A model generated the notes under the pieces. The model was not told the origin of the DNA. It saw only the letters and a program-made list of their open reading frames with translations, and ran no database searches. From contig CAIRMS010000151.1 in NCBI GenBank assembly GCA_903879765.1, forward strand, positions 1 through 7,418: a stretch of 7,418 nt of DNA, in the 5' to 3' direction. The translations under genes were made by a program, and so were the position numbers. This DNA comes from an uncultured Flavobacteriales bacterium. GTDB lineage: Bacteria; Bacteroidota; Bacteroidia; Flavobacteriales_D; Crocinitomicaceae. Below, one piece after another: positions 7,405 to 7,418 of this stretch (position 1 is its first letter; every line of letters starts with the position of its first letter).

Positions 7405-7418
7405 GTTACAAAAGTAAC
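7405..7418. repeat. Perfect inverted repeat overlapping the exporter promoter
   Basis: GTTAC (7405-7409) and GTAAC (7414-7418) flank a 4-base AAAA centre. The dyad contains the whole TACTTTTG box, so a bound protein would cover the promoter. A dyad this short can arise by chance, and it may extend beyond the window. Confidence 0.35.
7409..7416 (-). promoter_or_regulatory. Bacteroidota -7 box for the ABC exporter
   Basis: On the minus strand this is TACTTTTG, an exact TAnnTTTG match, 38 bases before the exporter ATG. It predicts a leader of about 30 bases. The -33 element would fall beyond the window edge and cannot be checked. Confidence 0.5.

Overview
This window looks like a chromosomal segment of a Bacteroidota member, most plausibly Flavobacteriales. 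The evidence is moderate-to-low GC, absence of Shine-Dalgarno motifs before the starts, two matches to the Bacteroidota -7 promoter box TAnnTTTG, and flavobacterial-style protein sequences. Genus cannot be assigned from the sequence alone. All six genes read cleanly, with no frameshift, insertion sequence, CRISPR array, rRNA or tRNA, and no stretch over 300 bases lacks a gene.

Plus strand (1-2995): a 5'-truncated S41 C-terminal processing peptidase (PDZ plus Ser-Lys catalytic core) is followed after 50 bases by a full-length ABC-F protein of the EttA type. The first acts in the cell envelope and the second on the ribosome. They are co-oriented and closely spaced, with no promoter box seen between them.

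Minus strand (7370 down to 3041), convergent with the first block: a half-size ABC exporter, a small outer-membrane beta-barrel protein, a ComB-type 2-phosphosulfolactate phosphatase homologue and an exported zinc phospholipase C / S1-P1 nuclease-like enzyme. The barrel gene ends in a strong UUCG-tetraloop terminator. The phosphatase and zinc enzyme overlap by 23 bases and form a likely two-gene unit with its own promoter, possibly giving an almost leaderless mRNA. The exporter has a separate candidate promoter at the window edge, overlapped by a perfect dyad.

Most of the window is ordinary housekeeping or envelope content. The points most worth a second look are the overlapping comB/zinc-hydrolase pair without visible coenzyme M pathway genes, the zinc enzyme with all nine family ligands but an N-terminal Trp that does not sit at an obvious signal-peptidase site, and the exporter with Asp in place of the catalytic Glu. 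I found no convincing previously undescribed multi-gene system.
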